A stretch of DNA of 13,877 nucleotides, from NCBI GenBank assembly GCA_964492715.1, contig CAZBLK010000037.1:1-13877 (forward strand), given 5' to 3'. This DNA is from CAZBLK01 sp964492715. Lineage in GTDB: Bacteria > Bacillota > Clostridia > Lachnospirales > WRBF01. The position numbers were made by a program, and so were the translations under genes. The notes beneath the pieces are model-generated. The model saw only the letters and a program-made list of their open reading frames with translations. It searched no databases and was not told the origin of the DNA. Shown in pieces: positions 7,538 through 13,258 of the stretch (the first letter of the stretch is position 1; each line of letters starts with the position of its first letter).

Positions 7538-7567
7538 TAAAGTGTACAGCTTTTCGTAGACACTTTA
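7538..7567. promoter_or_regulatory. Dyad TAAAGTGT-N14-ACACTTTA before the C-like gene
   Basis: Perfect 8-base arms (7538-7545 and 7560-7567) overlap the predicted start of the C-like transcript. The right arm includes TTTTCGTAGACAC (7551-7563), a 13-base string that recurs on the minus strand around 1190-1202 in the resolvase promoter. It may be an operator shared by the two late transcripts, or a 5' leader hairpin. Confidence 0.4.
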
Positions 7568-7606
7568 TATTGTAATTTAGGGCAAAACTTACAATTGAAT
7601 TACAAG
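7564..7606 (-). promoter_or_regulatory. Candidate Mor-dependent middle promoter for the C-like gene
   Basis: On the minus strand TATAAA (7569-7564) is a fair -10, but no good -35 lies 16-18 bases upstream. Instead an imperfect palindrome, CTTACAATT-G-AATTACAAG (7588-7606), is centred about 40 bases before the predicted start of transcription. A promoter with a weak -35 and an activator dyad at about -40 is the arrangement of the Mu middle promoter bound by Mor. The dyad is only 7 of 9 matched. Confidence 0.45.
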
Positions 7607-7662
7607 CTTTAAATTAATATAATTACTTCACCTTTTAGTCTATAGTCATCAGCAACACCAAC

Positions 7663-7701
7663 AAAAAAGATGTAGCCTTTTTAACAGGTTACATCTTTTT
7701 T
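7663..7701 (-). terminator. Terminator ending the early operon
   Basis: Arms AAAAAAGATGTAGCC (7663-7677) and GGTTACATCTTTTTT (7687-7701) pair at 14 of 15 positions around a 9-base loop. The hairpin lies directly after the Mor stop codon. A and T runs on both sides let it work in either direction. It separates early transcription from the C-scaffold-capsid unit. Confidence 0.85.
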
Positions 7702-7704
7702 ATG

Positions 7705-7986
7705 CTAAAAATGAATATAGCTCCAAACCGTTTTCGGGCTAACTTCATACTTTTGTGCAAGTTCTTCTATTGTAAATGAACCGCTTTTATAATCTGAAAT
7801 AATTAAGCCTTTTATATGCTCATTGAATAGGGCGTCAGGCTTAGGAATATATATTCTTCTTCCACCTGTAAGCTTGCATAAGTTATAAAGACCAGTAATA
7901 CCAATAGCTTTAGCGTATTTATTCATTGGATAAGGTAGAAGCTCGGGGATTATCTGTGCCAACATTTCATCAATGTTTAACGCCAT
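7705..7986 (-). CDS. Mor-family transcription activator
   Basis: The 93-residue product has the Mor family layout: an N-terminal helical dimerisation part (LNIDEMLAQIIPELLPY), GGRRIYIP (41-48), and a C-terminal HTH (TIEELAQKYEVSPKTVWSYI). It is the last gene of the early operon, just as mor is in Mu, and would turn on the promoter in front of the C-like gene downstream. The start is uncertain. AGAGAGG lies upstream of GTG 7998, ATG 7995 and ATG 7986; the last has the only workable spacing (about 11 bases), and the paralogue at 7503 has the same arrangement. The family is well supported. Confidence 0.85.
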   Translation of the reverse strand: MALNIDEMLAQIIPELLPYPMNKYAKAIGITGLYNLCKLTGGRRIYIPKPDALFNEHIKGLIISDYKSGSFTIEELAQKYEVSPKTVWSYIHF

Positions 7987-8002
7987 CTCAGCCATCACCT
8001 CT

Positions 8003-8314
8003 CTAGTGCATATGCCCGTTCATGTCAAGCTCCGAAGACATTTTAAGCATATGCTCGGGTGCATTGCCTGTTAGTAAAAGGTGTGAAAGCCTTGTTCCGT
8101 CCTGCACGCCCTGTACATATGATATTGATGAGTATTCGACTATTACGCCTGCACATTCTTCTAGCAACTGCGTTACATCAATTTGCTCTGCTTTAATTAG
8201 CATGTTAATCCTTTTTTCTGCTTCCTTTATAAAAATGTTGTTCCGTGCAATCTTGTCTATTTCTTTTGAAGATGAATTAGTTAATGCGTTCCAAAAGTGC
8301 TTATTATCAATCAC
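8003..8314 (-). CDS. Hypothetical early protein, before Mor
   Basis: I do not recognise this 103-residue protein. It is mostly helical and soluble, with SSSKEIDKIARNN near the N-terminus, a middle segment with LLEECAGVIVEYSS, and then YVQGVQDGTRLSHLLL, a Gly-spaced helix seen in many small phage proteins of unknown function. The start is taken as GTG at 8314, because GAAAGG lies upstream at workable spacing. A TTG at 8338 would put the ribosome binding site inside the gene. It ends 16 bases before the Mor start, in the same leftward operon. A role in regulation or host takeover would only be guessed from place. Confidence 0.65.
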   Translation of the reverse strand: MIDNKHFWNALTNSSSKEIDKIARNNIFIKEAEKRINMLIKAEQIDVTQLLEECAGVIVEYSSISYVQGVQDGTRLSHLLLTGNAPEHMLKMSSELDMNGHMH

Positions 8315-8372
8315 ATGTATCTTCCTTTCGTTCCACAATATTCAGATAGCGTTTAACTCTGTTAAACTCGTG

Positions 8373-8777
8373 TTAAATTTTGTTCAACATATCTTTTGTG
8401 TAGTTAAAGTAGGGTAGAAATTTCAAACGCAATACACGCCGTCTACGTGCGTTAAAAATCACTCTGTTTTTATGCGTGTTTGTAATGTTTAAACGCTCCA
8501 TCTTGTCAAGCTTCGACAGCCAAAGTTTCATTACTTTTATTTCATCTTTCGGAAAGCCATATGATTCGTCCGACAAATCAGTTAAATACCACTTACATTC
8601 TTCAAAGTACACTGTATCAAATGAGCTACCGTTTTCTAGTTCGCTTTCCATAATTTCCAAAAACTTTACAACATCAAGTAATTCTGTGTTTTCGTTATCT
8701 GAAAGTAAAAATGTGTTTATATAATCAACAACATACTTACCGTCTTTTGATACCTTTTTTTGTGCTATGTAGTGCAT
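8373..8777 (-). CDS. Hypothetical early protein with basic C-terminus
   Basis: This 134-residue protein belongs to no family I know. The N-terminal half is acidic (DYINTFLLSDNENTELLDVVKFLEIMESELENG) and the C-terminal third is strongly basic, with NARRRRVLRLKF, which could contact nucleic acid. The start is ATG at 8777, close behind AAAGGTG. An upstream in-frame start at 8927 would overlap the previous gene by more than 120 bases and has no matching site, so it was not used. It is part of the early operon between MuB and Mor, where Mu keeps small accessory genes. Confidence 0.65.
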   Translation of the reverse strand: MHYIAQKKVSKDGKYVVDYINTFLLSDNENTELLDVVKFLEIMESELENGSSFDTVYFEECKWYLTDLSDESYGFPKDEIKVMKLWLSKLDKMERLNITNTHKNRVIFNARRRRVLRLKFLPYFNYTKDMLNKI

Positions 8778-8802
8778 ATGTTTCACCTTTCTTTCTAATG
8801 AT

Positions 8803-9168
8803 TTATAATGAAGCGCATGGCGTTTTATTAACATTGTTGTGTTTTCTTGCCGACTTACGCTCCCTGTGTGTATTTCTAACAGCGTTTCCGCCCTGCATAT
8901 ATCCAAAATTAAAAACAATTGATACAAATATCAGTAGGTCTTGAGGAAGTTGTTTATTGGTGTACATTCGTTCAAGAATACCTAATAAAGTTAAATTGTT
9001 AGCATCACCTCTGCATGGCGGTAACGCCATGCTTATTTTAATGATATCATCAACTATAGCTCTATCTACAAAAAGTAAGCTTTTAAATTTACCGTCCGCA
9101 TAATCTCTATACATTGCTCCTGTGCGGTTTTTTATGCTATTTTCCGTTTCAATCATACCTTTGTGCAT
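8803..9168 (-). CDS. Hypothetical early protein after MuB
   Basis: This 121-residue protein is of unknown family. It has a helical middle (FVDRAIVDDIIKISMALPPCRGDANNLTLLGILERMY), then LLIFVSIVFNFGYMQGG, a hydrophobic helix with a Gly-rich end, and a basic tail (RNTHRERKSARKHN). The FGYMQGG segment resembles YVQGVQDG in the gene two further on, perhaps a distant relation. The start is ATG at 9168, eight bases after AAAGGG; the GTG at 9177 lies within that site. The frame stays open further upstream to the hairpins after MuB without a normal start codon. Confidence 0.65.
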   Translation of the reverse strand: MHKGMIETENSIKNRTGAMYRDYADGKFKSLLFVDRAIVDDIIKISMALPPCRGDANNLTLLGILERMYTNKQLPQDLLIFVSIVFNFGYMQGGNAVRNTHRERKSARKHNNVNKTPCASL

Positions 9169-9230
9169 TATGTCCACCCTTTCACTGGTTGTAATTTCAT
9201 TATTGAAAAACTTTTGTGACGGTGATATAA

Positions 9231-9267
9231 TGACTACAAGCTCCTTTGGTTAAAAAGCTTGTAGTCA
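9231..9267. repeat. Perfect 12-bp hairpin downstream of MuB
   Basis: TGACTACAAGCT (9231-9242) and its exact inverse (9256-9267) flank a 13-base loop. On the leftward transcript AAAGGAG falls across the loop and the start of the stem, so the hairpin could hide a ribosome binding site. No U tract follows in that direction, so it is not a plain terminator of MuB. Confidence 0.6.
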
Positions 9268-9301
9268 GGCGGTTGTTACTGGTAATAACAGCCGTCTTTT
9301 T
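9268..9301 (+). terminator. Second hairpin after MuB with T tract on the plus strand
   Basis: An 11-pair stem (9268-9278 with 9286-9296, three G-U pairs) with a 7-base loop is followed by five Ts at 9297-9301 on the plus strand. In form it is a rightward terminator, which would stop transcripts from entering MuB antisense. On the leftward strand it directly abuts the previous hairpin, and the pair may act together as an attenuator or RNA-processing site. Confidence 0.45.
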
Positions 9302-9308
9302 CTTTATA

Positions 9309-10217
9309 TCAGCCATAGTATTCACCCATCATTTCAACTTGGGTTTCTTTAAGTACGTTAAAGCTTAAAGACTGTTGTTTGAGGTTTGCATATTCCAAGG
9401 CTATTTCAAATAGCTTCCTTGCCGTCCTAAGGCTCTCGTTATTTGCAATTGCAAGAAGGTATGCTGTGCATTCATCATCAAGCCCTACAAATATGGATTT
9501 TATCTCTTCAACTGTATATTCATTTATCACACGTTTTCTGACAATAATTCGATTTCTTATTTGGTCGAACTCATAACCTTTTTTAGAAGTTAACATTTGA
9601 CGGTATATCTTATCATTGCCCGATAGAACAATGCCAACGCCTGCATCATCATTTAAGTTGCGAACAGCCTGCAAAGCGTTAAGTGTCAAGTGGTCGGCTT
9701 CATCAATAATGATAAGGCGTTTTGAACCTGTTAAAAAGGTTGTAAGTGTCTTCATAAGTTCGTTACGCTTATTTGATATTTGAAGCTTTAACTTCGCACA
9801 AATTAGGCTTAAAATTGCGCTGGCTGATGAAGTACAAGAATTAGCAGTAACGAATATAACGCCAACGTTGTTTTCAGCGTAGTATTTTAATGCAGTTGTT
9901 TTCCCAGCTCCTGAATCGCCACTTACCAAAACGATATCACAACGTTTGTGGGCATAGTTCACGGCAAATAATGCTTCTTTTGTGTTGTACAGCTCTTTGT
10001 AGAATTGAGCCGTTAAAACACTGTTTAACCGCTGTTTACCAACTGCTAAATACTGATTTATGGCTTTGGCTACAACTTGATTATCACCTGTATAGGAATT
10101 ATTGAGGAATTGAGAAATAACAGCCGTTGACAAGCCCATTTCTTTTGATACTTGCTTTTGGGACTTCTTAGCCTTTTTCATAAACTCATTTAAGGCTTGT
10201 CTTTCTTCATCATACAT
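9309..10217 (-). CDS. MuB-like AAA+ target-selection ATPase
   Basis: The 302-residue product joins an N-terminal XRE-like HTH (about 18-45, QKQVSKEMGLSTAVISQFLN) to an AAA+ ATPase domain. Walker A is GDSGAGKT (100-107) and Walker B is LIIIDEAD (168-175). RNRIIVRKRV follows, and the C-terminus is a small helical domain. MuB has the same HTH-plus-ATPase plan. It binds DNA as an ATP filament, chooses target DNA, delivers it to the transposase and gives target immunity. The start codon lies three bases after the transposase stop, with GGGGG in the last transposase codons as ribosome binding site, so the pair is coupled. Related TniB/IstB ATPases were considered, but size, HTH and neighbours favour MuB. 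Confidence 0.9.
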   Translation of the reverse strand: MYDEERQALNEFMKKAKKSQKQVSKEMGLSTAVISQFLNNSYTGDNQVVAKAINQYLAVGKQRLNSVLTAQFYKELYNTKEALFAVNYAHKRCDIVLVSGDSGAGKTTALKYYAENNVGVIFVTANSCTSSASAILSLICAKLKLQISNKRNELMKTLTTFLTGSKRLIIIDEADHLTLNALQAVRNLNDDAGVGIVLSGNDKIYRQMLTSKKGYEFDQIRNRIIVRKRVINEYTVEEIKSIFVGLDDECTAYLLAIANNESLRTARKLFEIALEYANLKQQSLSFNVLKETQVEMMGEYYG

Positions 10218-10220
10218 GGT

Positions 10221-12089
10221 TTAGCCCCCAATCTTTTTAGATTCAAATTCCATTGTCAAAGCATTTGAAATACTGTTTTCCCTTCTAGCGTGCCTACTTC
10301 TGTTAACCTCTTTTTTCTTGAAGGCTTCGGTATTTTCAAAAACCTTTGGAAGTTGTTCTGTAACACTTTCTGCTTGAAGTGGTTTTTGCTCTTCATACTG
10401 CTTTTCTGTCAATTGGTTTCTAGCTATCACTTCGTGAACGCTAAGCTCTCTTGAAGGTGAGTGCTGTTTGTTAAAGTTTCTAACAGCCTTTTTCTCCTTC
10501 TGCGCCCTTTTGTAGTCTTCTTCTGTTGTCTTTCTAAACGGTGTAAGTACTTTAGCCTTGGCAATGCAAATTGCCCTATATTCTGTATCAAAAACATATA
10601 AACTTTCGATATCATCACTATCATAAGAAACAATAACTCTTTTGTTTAAATGTGGAATAAGAGCTTCGTTCCAGTAAAAATTGTTGAGATATTGAATACC
10701 GTTAGGCTGTATTGTTCTTTCCTCAAAAGTGCCACACAAGAGCTTTAAGATATCACTGTCAATGCTAATGAGCTGTGGCGAAAGATTTTCGCTATAAACT
10801 TGATTAGGAGTTTTTCTTTCCATGTCAATGCCACGGCTCGAAGTGTTGTTATATTCATCTATATAGATATCTAACAGCTCTATAAACTTATCAATATGAA
10901 CAGCCTTCTTTATAATTTCTTTGTTTGGCACTTTCATTTGTTCTGGGCGTTCTTGAGCGTTTCTTCCTATGTAGGTATCGAATAGCTTTCCAAAACGGTC
11001 TTCTAATGTGCCAAAAAAGCGTTCAACTGTTTTTGCTTGTCCATGATATGGCGTTGCATAAATAGTTTTAATGCCTAGTTGGTTTACAAGGGAAATTGGA
11101 TAGTCTTCGCTAAAGCTTTTAGACTTATAATCCTTGCCGTTGTCAAAGTACACTTCTTTAGGTATTACTTGGTTTTTTTCAATGCCTTTTCTTAGGCTTT
11201 GTTTTACAACCGTTGCATTAGGCTCTACACTTCTAGTTATATAAGACATTACCCTATTAGAACGTGCATCAAAAAAGACTGTTAGCCATGGTCGTATAGG
11301 CTTTCCACGTTCATCTAAAACAATTACATCACACAAATGATGGTCCGAAAACCATACACTATTAGATTCAATGTCTTGTCGGCTTCTTATCATTGAAGGA
11401 AGCTTATTTTTAAGAGCATTTTCACCTTCTCTAAATTCTAAAATGACGTATTCGGGAATTGTTCTAACCTTGCGTTCAAACGTTGATATGGACGGAATAT
11501 TGGAAAACACCTTTTTTGTAAGCTCCCAACAACGTTGAACGGAACGTTTTTGCTGTGTCATGTACAGACTGTAGAAATAATCCCAAACTTCTTCTGAAAT
11601 GCTTGTTTTACCTCTGTTATACCCACCACGTTTGTCTATTAATGCCAAAACACCTTTGTCATCTTTAAGCTTTCTTTGCCATCTCATCAGCTTGTGCCTG
11701 TTTATCTTGTCTTCTGGGTTATCTTCGTTGAATTTTTTTATAAATTCATCAACTGATAAGCCAGACGTGTGATATTGACATATGATAAGTGCTTTGAAGT
11801 CGGCTTCCTTTCTTTGTTTGCCTGTGAATTTAAGCATTTCCTTGTAGTGGGGGTTTGGTGTTTGGTTGTTGTATTTGGCTTGGGCTTGCTCGGAAAGGCT
11901 TTCTAAAGCTATTTCATATTTTGTTCCCCTTTTTCCGCCAACAGATTTTACGCTCCTATGCTCATAATTTGAAATTGATTTTCTTACAGCTCTTTCGGTA
12001 ATTCCTAATAAAATTGACACTTCCTTTATTGATAACCAGTTTATAAAACCCCCCCCAGTTAAGAAAGTACATATTCTATTATTTATCAA
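10221..12089 (-). CDS. MuA-like DDE transposase
   Basis: Residue numbers count from the TTG at 12089. An N-terminal HTH (LSIKEVSILLGITERAVRKSIS) is followed by further DNA-binding helices (about 85-210), an integrase-like core and a Mu-transposase C-terminal domain (about 440-525). The catalytic triad is visible: D249 in WFSDHH, D316 in VYFDNGKD, and E356 in GQAKTVERFFG, which parallels GQAKPVER in MuA. A basic tail, VNRSRHARRE, could bind the ATPase. The protein would pair the element ends and join them to target DNA. The start is not clear. TTG at 12089 overlaps the upstream gene by 11 bases. An ATG at 12072 is in frame only if the G8 tract at 12049-12056 loses one G. Confidence 0.9.
   Translation of the reverse strand: MINNRICTFLTGGGFINWLSIKEVSILLGITERAVRKSISNYEHRSVKSVGGKRGTKYEIALESLSEQAQAKYNNQTPNPHYKEMLKFTGKQRKEADFKALIICQYHTSGLSVDEFIKKFNEDNPEDKINRHKLMRWQRKLKDDKGVLALIDKRGGYNRGKTSISEEVWDYFYSLYMTQQKRSVQRCWELTKKVFSNIPSISTFERKVRTIPEYVILEFREGENALKNKLPSMIRSRQDIESNSVWFSDHHLCDVIVLDERGKPIRPWLTVFFDARSNRVMSYITRSVEPNATVVKQSLRKGIEKNQVIPKEVYFDNGKDYKSKSFSEDYPISLVNQLGIKTIYATPYHGQAKTVERFFGTLEDRFGKLFDTYIGRNAQERPEQMKVPNKEIIKKAVHIDKFIELLDIYIDEYNNTSSRGIDMERKTPNQVYSENLSPQLISIDSDILKLLCGTFEERTIQPNGIQYLNNFYWNEALIPHLNKRVIVSYDSDDIESLYVFDTEYRAICIAKAKVLTPFRKTTEEDYKRAQKEKKAVRNFNKQHSPSRELSVHEVIARNQLTEKQYEEQKPLQAESVTEQLPKVFENTEAFKKKEVNRSRHARRENSISNALTMEFESKKIGG
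12049..12056 (-). repeat. G8 homopolymer at the transposase 5' end
   Basis: Eight Cs on the plus strand read as eight Gs in the transposase coding strand, giving Gly-Gly-Gly at residues 12-14. The run lies 16 bases after an out-of-frame ATG (12072) and 33 bases after the in-frame TTG (12089). Homopolymers this long slip in replication and transcription, and are also prone to sequencing error. Confidence 0.8.
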
Positions 12090-12306
12090 AAAGAGCTTCA
12101 GCCAATATGTCTTTGCTTATATTGAGACTTCGGGCTATAGCATGTAGCACCCTTAACGAAGGATTTGTTTTGCCGCAAATTATTTTGCTTATGTGACTCT
12201 TTGTAACCTTGCATTCAGAAGATAGCCAAGTTTGAGTCTTACTTCTTGCTTTTAAATTAGAAATGATTACCATTCCAATTCTACTTGTAGTATTACATTT
12301 CTTCAT
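12079..12306 (-). CDS. Ner/Cro-like XRE regulator
   Basis: This 75-residue protein is almost entirely one XRE helix-turn-helix: TQTWLSSECKVTKSHISKIICGKTNPSLRVLHAIARSLNIS. It is the first gene of the leftward early operon and lies opposite the repressor, the place held by ner in Mu and cro in lambdoid phages. It would bind the shared operators, hold down the repressor and damp early transcription. The start chosen is ATG at 12306, because GAGAGGGG lies just upstream; ATG at 12321 overlaps that site. Its stop codon lies inside the first codons of the transposase gene if TTG 12089 is used. Confidence 0.82.
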   Translation of the reverse strand: MKKCNTTSRIGMVIISNLKARSKTQTWLSSECKVTKSHISKIICGKTNPSLRVLHAIARSLNISKDILAEALFDK

Positions 12307-12332
12307 AAGAGCCCCTCTCATCTATTGATTTA

Positions 12333-12388
12333 TTAACATAGTTGATTTGTCAAGCCTATTATTTGCATACAAATTAACTCAGTTGATT
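12333..12388. promoter_or_regulatory. Divergent control region with two operator repeats
   Basis: TTAACATAGTTGATT (12333-12347) and TTAACTCAGTTGATT (12374-12388) are direct repeats, 41 bases apart, close to four helical turns. Each holds an imperfect dyad TTAAC-NN-(A)GTTGA. They flank the promoter region between the repressor and Ner-like genes. A rightward promoter TTAACA-N18-TATTAT (12333-12362) overlaps the first copy. On the minus strand TTGACA (12353-12348) is a perfect -35, but its -10 is poor. This layout fits binding by both XRE proteins. Confidence 0.6.
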
Positions 12389-12403
12389 GTCGGGAGGTAA
12401 TTT

Positions 12404-12979
12404 ATGAGTACTATAAACGAAAGAATGAAGGAATTAAGGAAAAGTATGCTAATGTCGCAAGTAGACTTTGCAAATATACTAGGCGTTACAGGAGCACATA
12501 TTTCAAAAATAGAAAAAGGAAAAACCGTGCCCTCTGAATCATTAATAAAATTGATTTGTAAAGAATTTGGTATTTTTGAATCATGGCTTAAAGACGGCAA
12601 AGGCGAAATGGACAAAGATATAGCGGAAGATGTGATTGATGATGAAATGTGTGAATCAACAGAACAATTAAATAGATTGCTAAAAAGTGAATCGTTAAAT
12701 GTTAGAGCATTGGCTAGTAAATTGAATTTGGTATTTACAAATATTCTTACCTTAGAACTTGATGACACAAAAGAAGAAACTCAGGTGAAGTATTTAGAAG
12801 CTATCTATGGATTTTTAGGTAATGTTTCCAACTATTTGAATTTGGTAAAATGTTTTTCTTCTGATGGAGTTTTTCCTGTAACCTCCGTTGACGTTAGTTT
12901 GCTAAATGATAGTTACAAAAAAATGTTGCTAGAAAATATTGACAACATAAAATTACTACTTACAGAAAAATTAAGGTAA
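12404..12979 (+). CDS. XRE-family lysogeny repressor
   Basis: The 191-residue protein is the only element gene on the plus strand. Residues 5-65 are an XRE HTH: ERMKELRKSMLMSQVDFANILGVTGAHISKIEKGKTVPSESLIKLICKEFGI, shown here in part (VDFANILGVTGAHISKIEKG is the core). The remainder is helical and acidic, with no S24 LexA-type peptidase domain, so RecA-driven self-cleavage is not expected. It lies near the proposed Mu-left-like end and opposes the Ner-like gene, which is the place of the Mu c repressor. GGGAGG lies six bases before the ATG. A short near-palindrome with TTCCGCA follows the stop. Confidence 0.82.
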   Translation: MSTINERMKELRKSMLMSQVDFANILGVTGAHISKIEKGKTVPSESLIKLICKEFGIFESWLKDGKGEMDKDIAEDVIDDEMCESTEQLNRLLKSESLNVRALASKLNLVFTNILTLELDDTKEETQVKYLEAIYGFLGNVSNYLNLVKCFSSDGVFPVTSVDVSLLNDSYKKMLLENIDNIKLLLTEKLR

Positions 12980-12985
12980 TATTTT

Positions 12986-13002
12986 TACGGAAAAGTTCCG
13001 CA
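12986..13002. repeat. Internal TTCCGCA site within a near-palindrome
   Basis: A second TTCCGCA (12996-13002) lies 92 bases inside the proposed terminus. It pairs with TACGGAA (12986-12992) to form a 7-3-7 inverted repeat with one mismatch, starting a few bases after the repressor stop. It could be an inner transposase-binding site, since Mu ends carry several spaced sites, or a short hairpin at the 3' end of the repressor transcript. Confidence 0.4.
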
Positions 13003-13087
13003 AATAAAGAAAAATCCATTTATTTAAAAATATTGATTTTATGTTGAAATTTAAGCATTTTTGATTACTTAATAAAATATTAACTTG

Positions 13088-13094
13088 TTCCGCA
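13088..13094 (-). repeat. Terminal inverted repeat, Mu left-end equivalent
   Basis: TTCCGCA ends in CA and is the inverse of 62-68. It lies about 110 bases beyond the repressor stop codon, so it corresponds to the left end of Mu. It is the only copy in this cluster that is followed by a match to the five bases flanking the other end. Confidence 0.55.
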
Positions 13095-13099
13095 AAAAA
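13095..13099. repeat. Candidate target-site duplication, high side
   Basis: AAAAA directly follows the terminal TTCCGCA and matches 57-61. The run is actually six A long. It lies just before the stem of the host terminator, so the insertion would be intergenic beside a host terminator. Confidence 0.5.
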
Positions 13100-13101
13100 A
13101 T

Positions 13102-13151
13102 AAAAAAGCTTTACTGTTGCGTTTTGTTTCCGCATTCAGCAAAGCTTTTTT
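13102..13151. terminator. Host terminator hairpin beside the insertion
   Basis: Arms AAAAAAGCTTT (13102-13112) and AAAGCTTTTTT (13141-13151) pair perfectly. After a mismatch CTG/CAG and then TGCG/CGCA continue the stem. A and T runs make it usable from both sides. It lies just outside the proposed element end, so the element seems to have landed at the foot of a host terminator. A TTCCGCA copy (13128-13134) sits in its loop arm. Confidence 0.75.
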
Positions 13152-13206
13152 ATTGATTTTTAAGCATTTTCAATTTTTATGTAATGCGGAAGTAATTGTT
13201 TTTTAT

Positions 13207-13240
13207 TTGAAGTCTTACACTTGCACTGTAGGTTTTTAAG
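13207..13240 (+). promoter_or_regulatory. Nitroreductase promoter with MerR-type operator
   Basis: TTGAAG (13207-13212) is followed by the dyad CTTACA-N7-TGTAGG (13214-13232) and then an AT-rich -10 candidate near 13233-13240. A dyad of this CTTACA...TGTA(A)GG type inside an overlong spacer is characteristic of MerR-family-activated promoters. The -10 is weak and no MerR gene is in view. Confidence 0.4.
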
Positions 13241-13258
13241 TACAAGGAGTGAACATTT

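Larger units (their letters stand above)
62..13094. mobile_element. Mu-like transposable phage-derived element
   Basis: The segment carries a Mu-type set: divergent repressor and Ner-like regulators, DDE transposase, AAA+ target-selection ATPase, two Mor-family activators, scaffold, capsid, tape measure, serine recombinase and a gp27-like protein. Proposed ends are TGCGGAA at the low side and TTCCGCA at the high side, giving the TG...CA termini typical of Mu and retroviral-type DDE elements. AAAAA lies immediately outside both ends and would be the 5-bp target duplication expected for Mu. The gene content is strong evidence. The exact ends are weaker, because the duplication is a low-complexity A run and more TTCCGCA copies lie just outside the high end. 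Terminase, portal and tail genes are not visible. Confidence 0.75.

Noticed and set aside
7245..7648. TTAGTCTATAG repeated at about 7245 and 7638
   Set aside because: One copy is inside the HTH coding region of the C-like gene, the match is only about 11 bases in AT-rich DNA, and no further copies support a site.
12379..12768. Open frame of 129 codons on the minus strand
   Set aside because: It is antisense to the XRE repressor, which has a clear domain and ribosome binding site.
13128..13134. Alternative element end at this TTCCGCA copy
   Set aside because: The five bases after it (TTCAG) do not match those before the low-side TG, and the copy is part of a terminator stem and loop.
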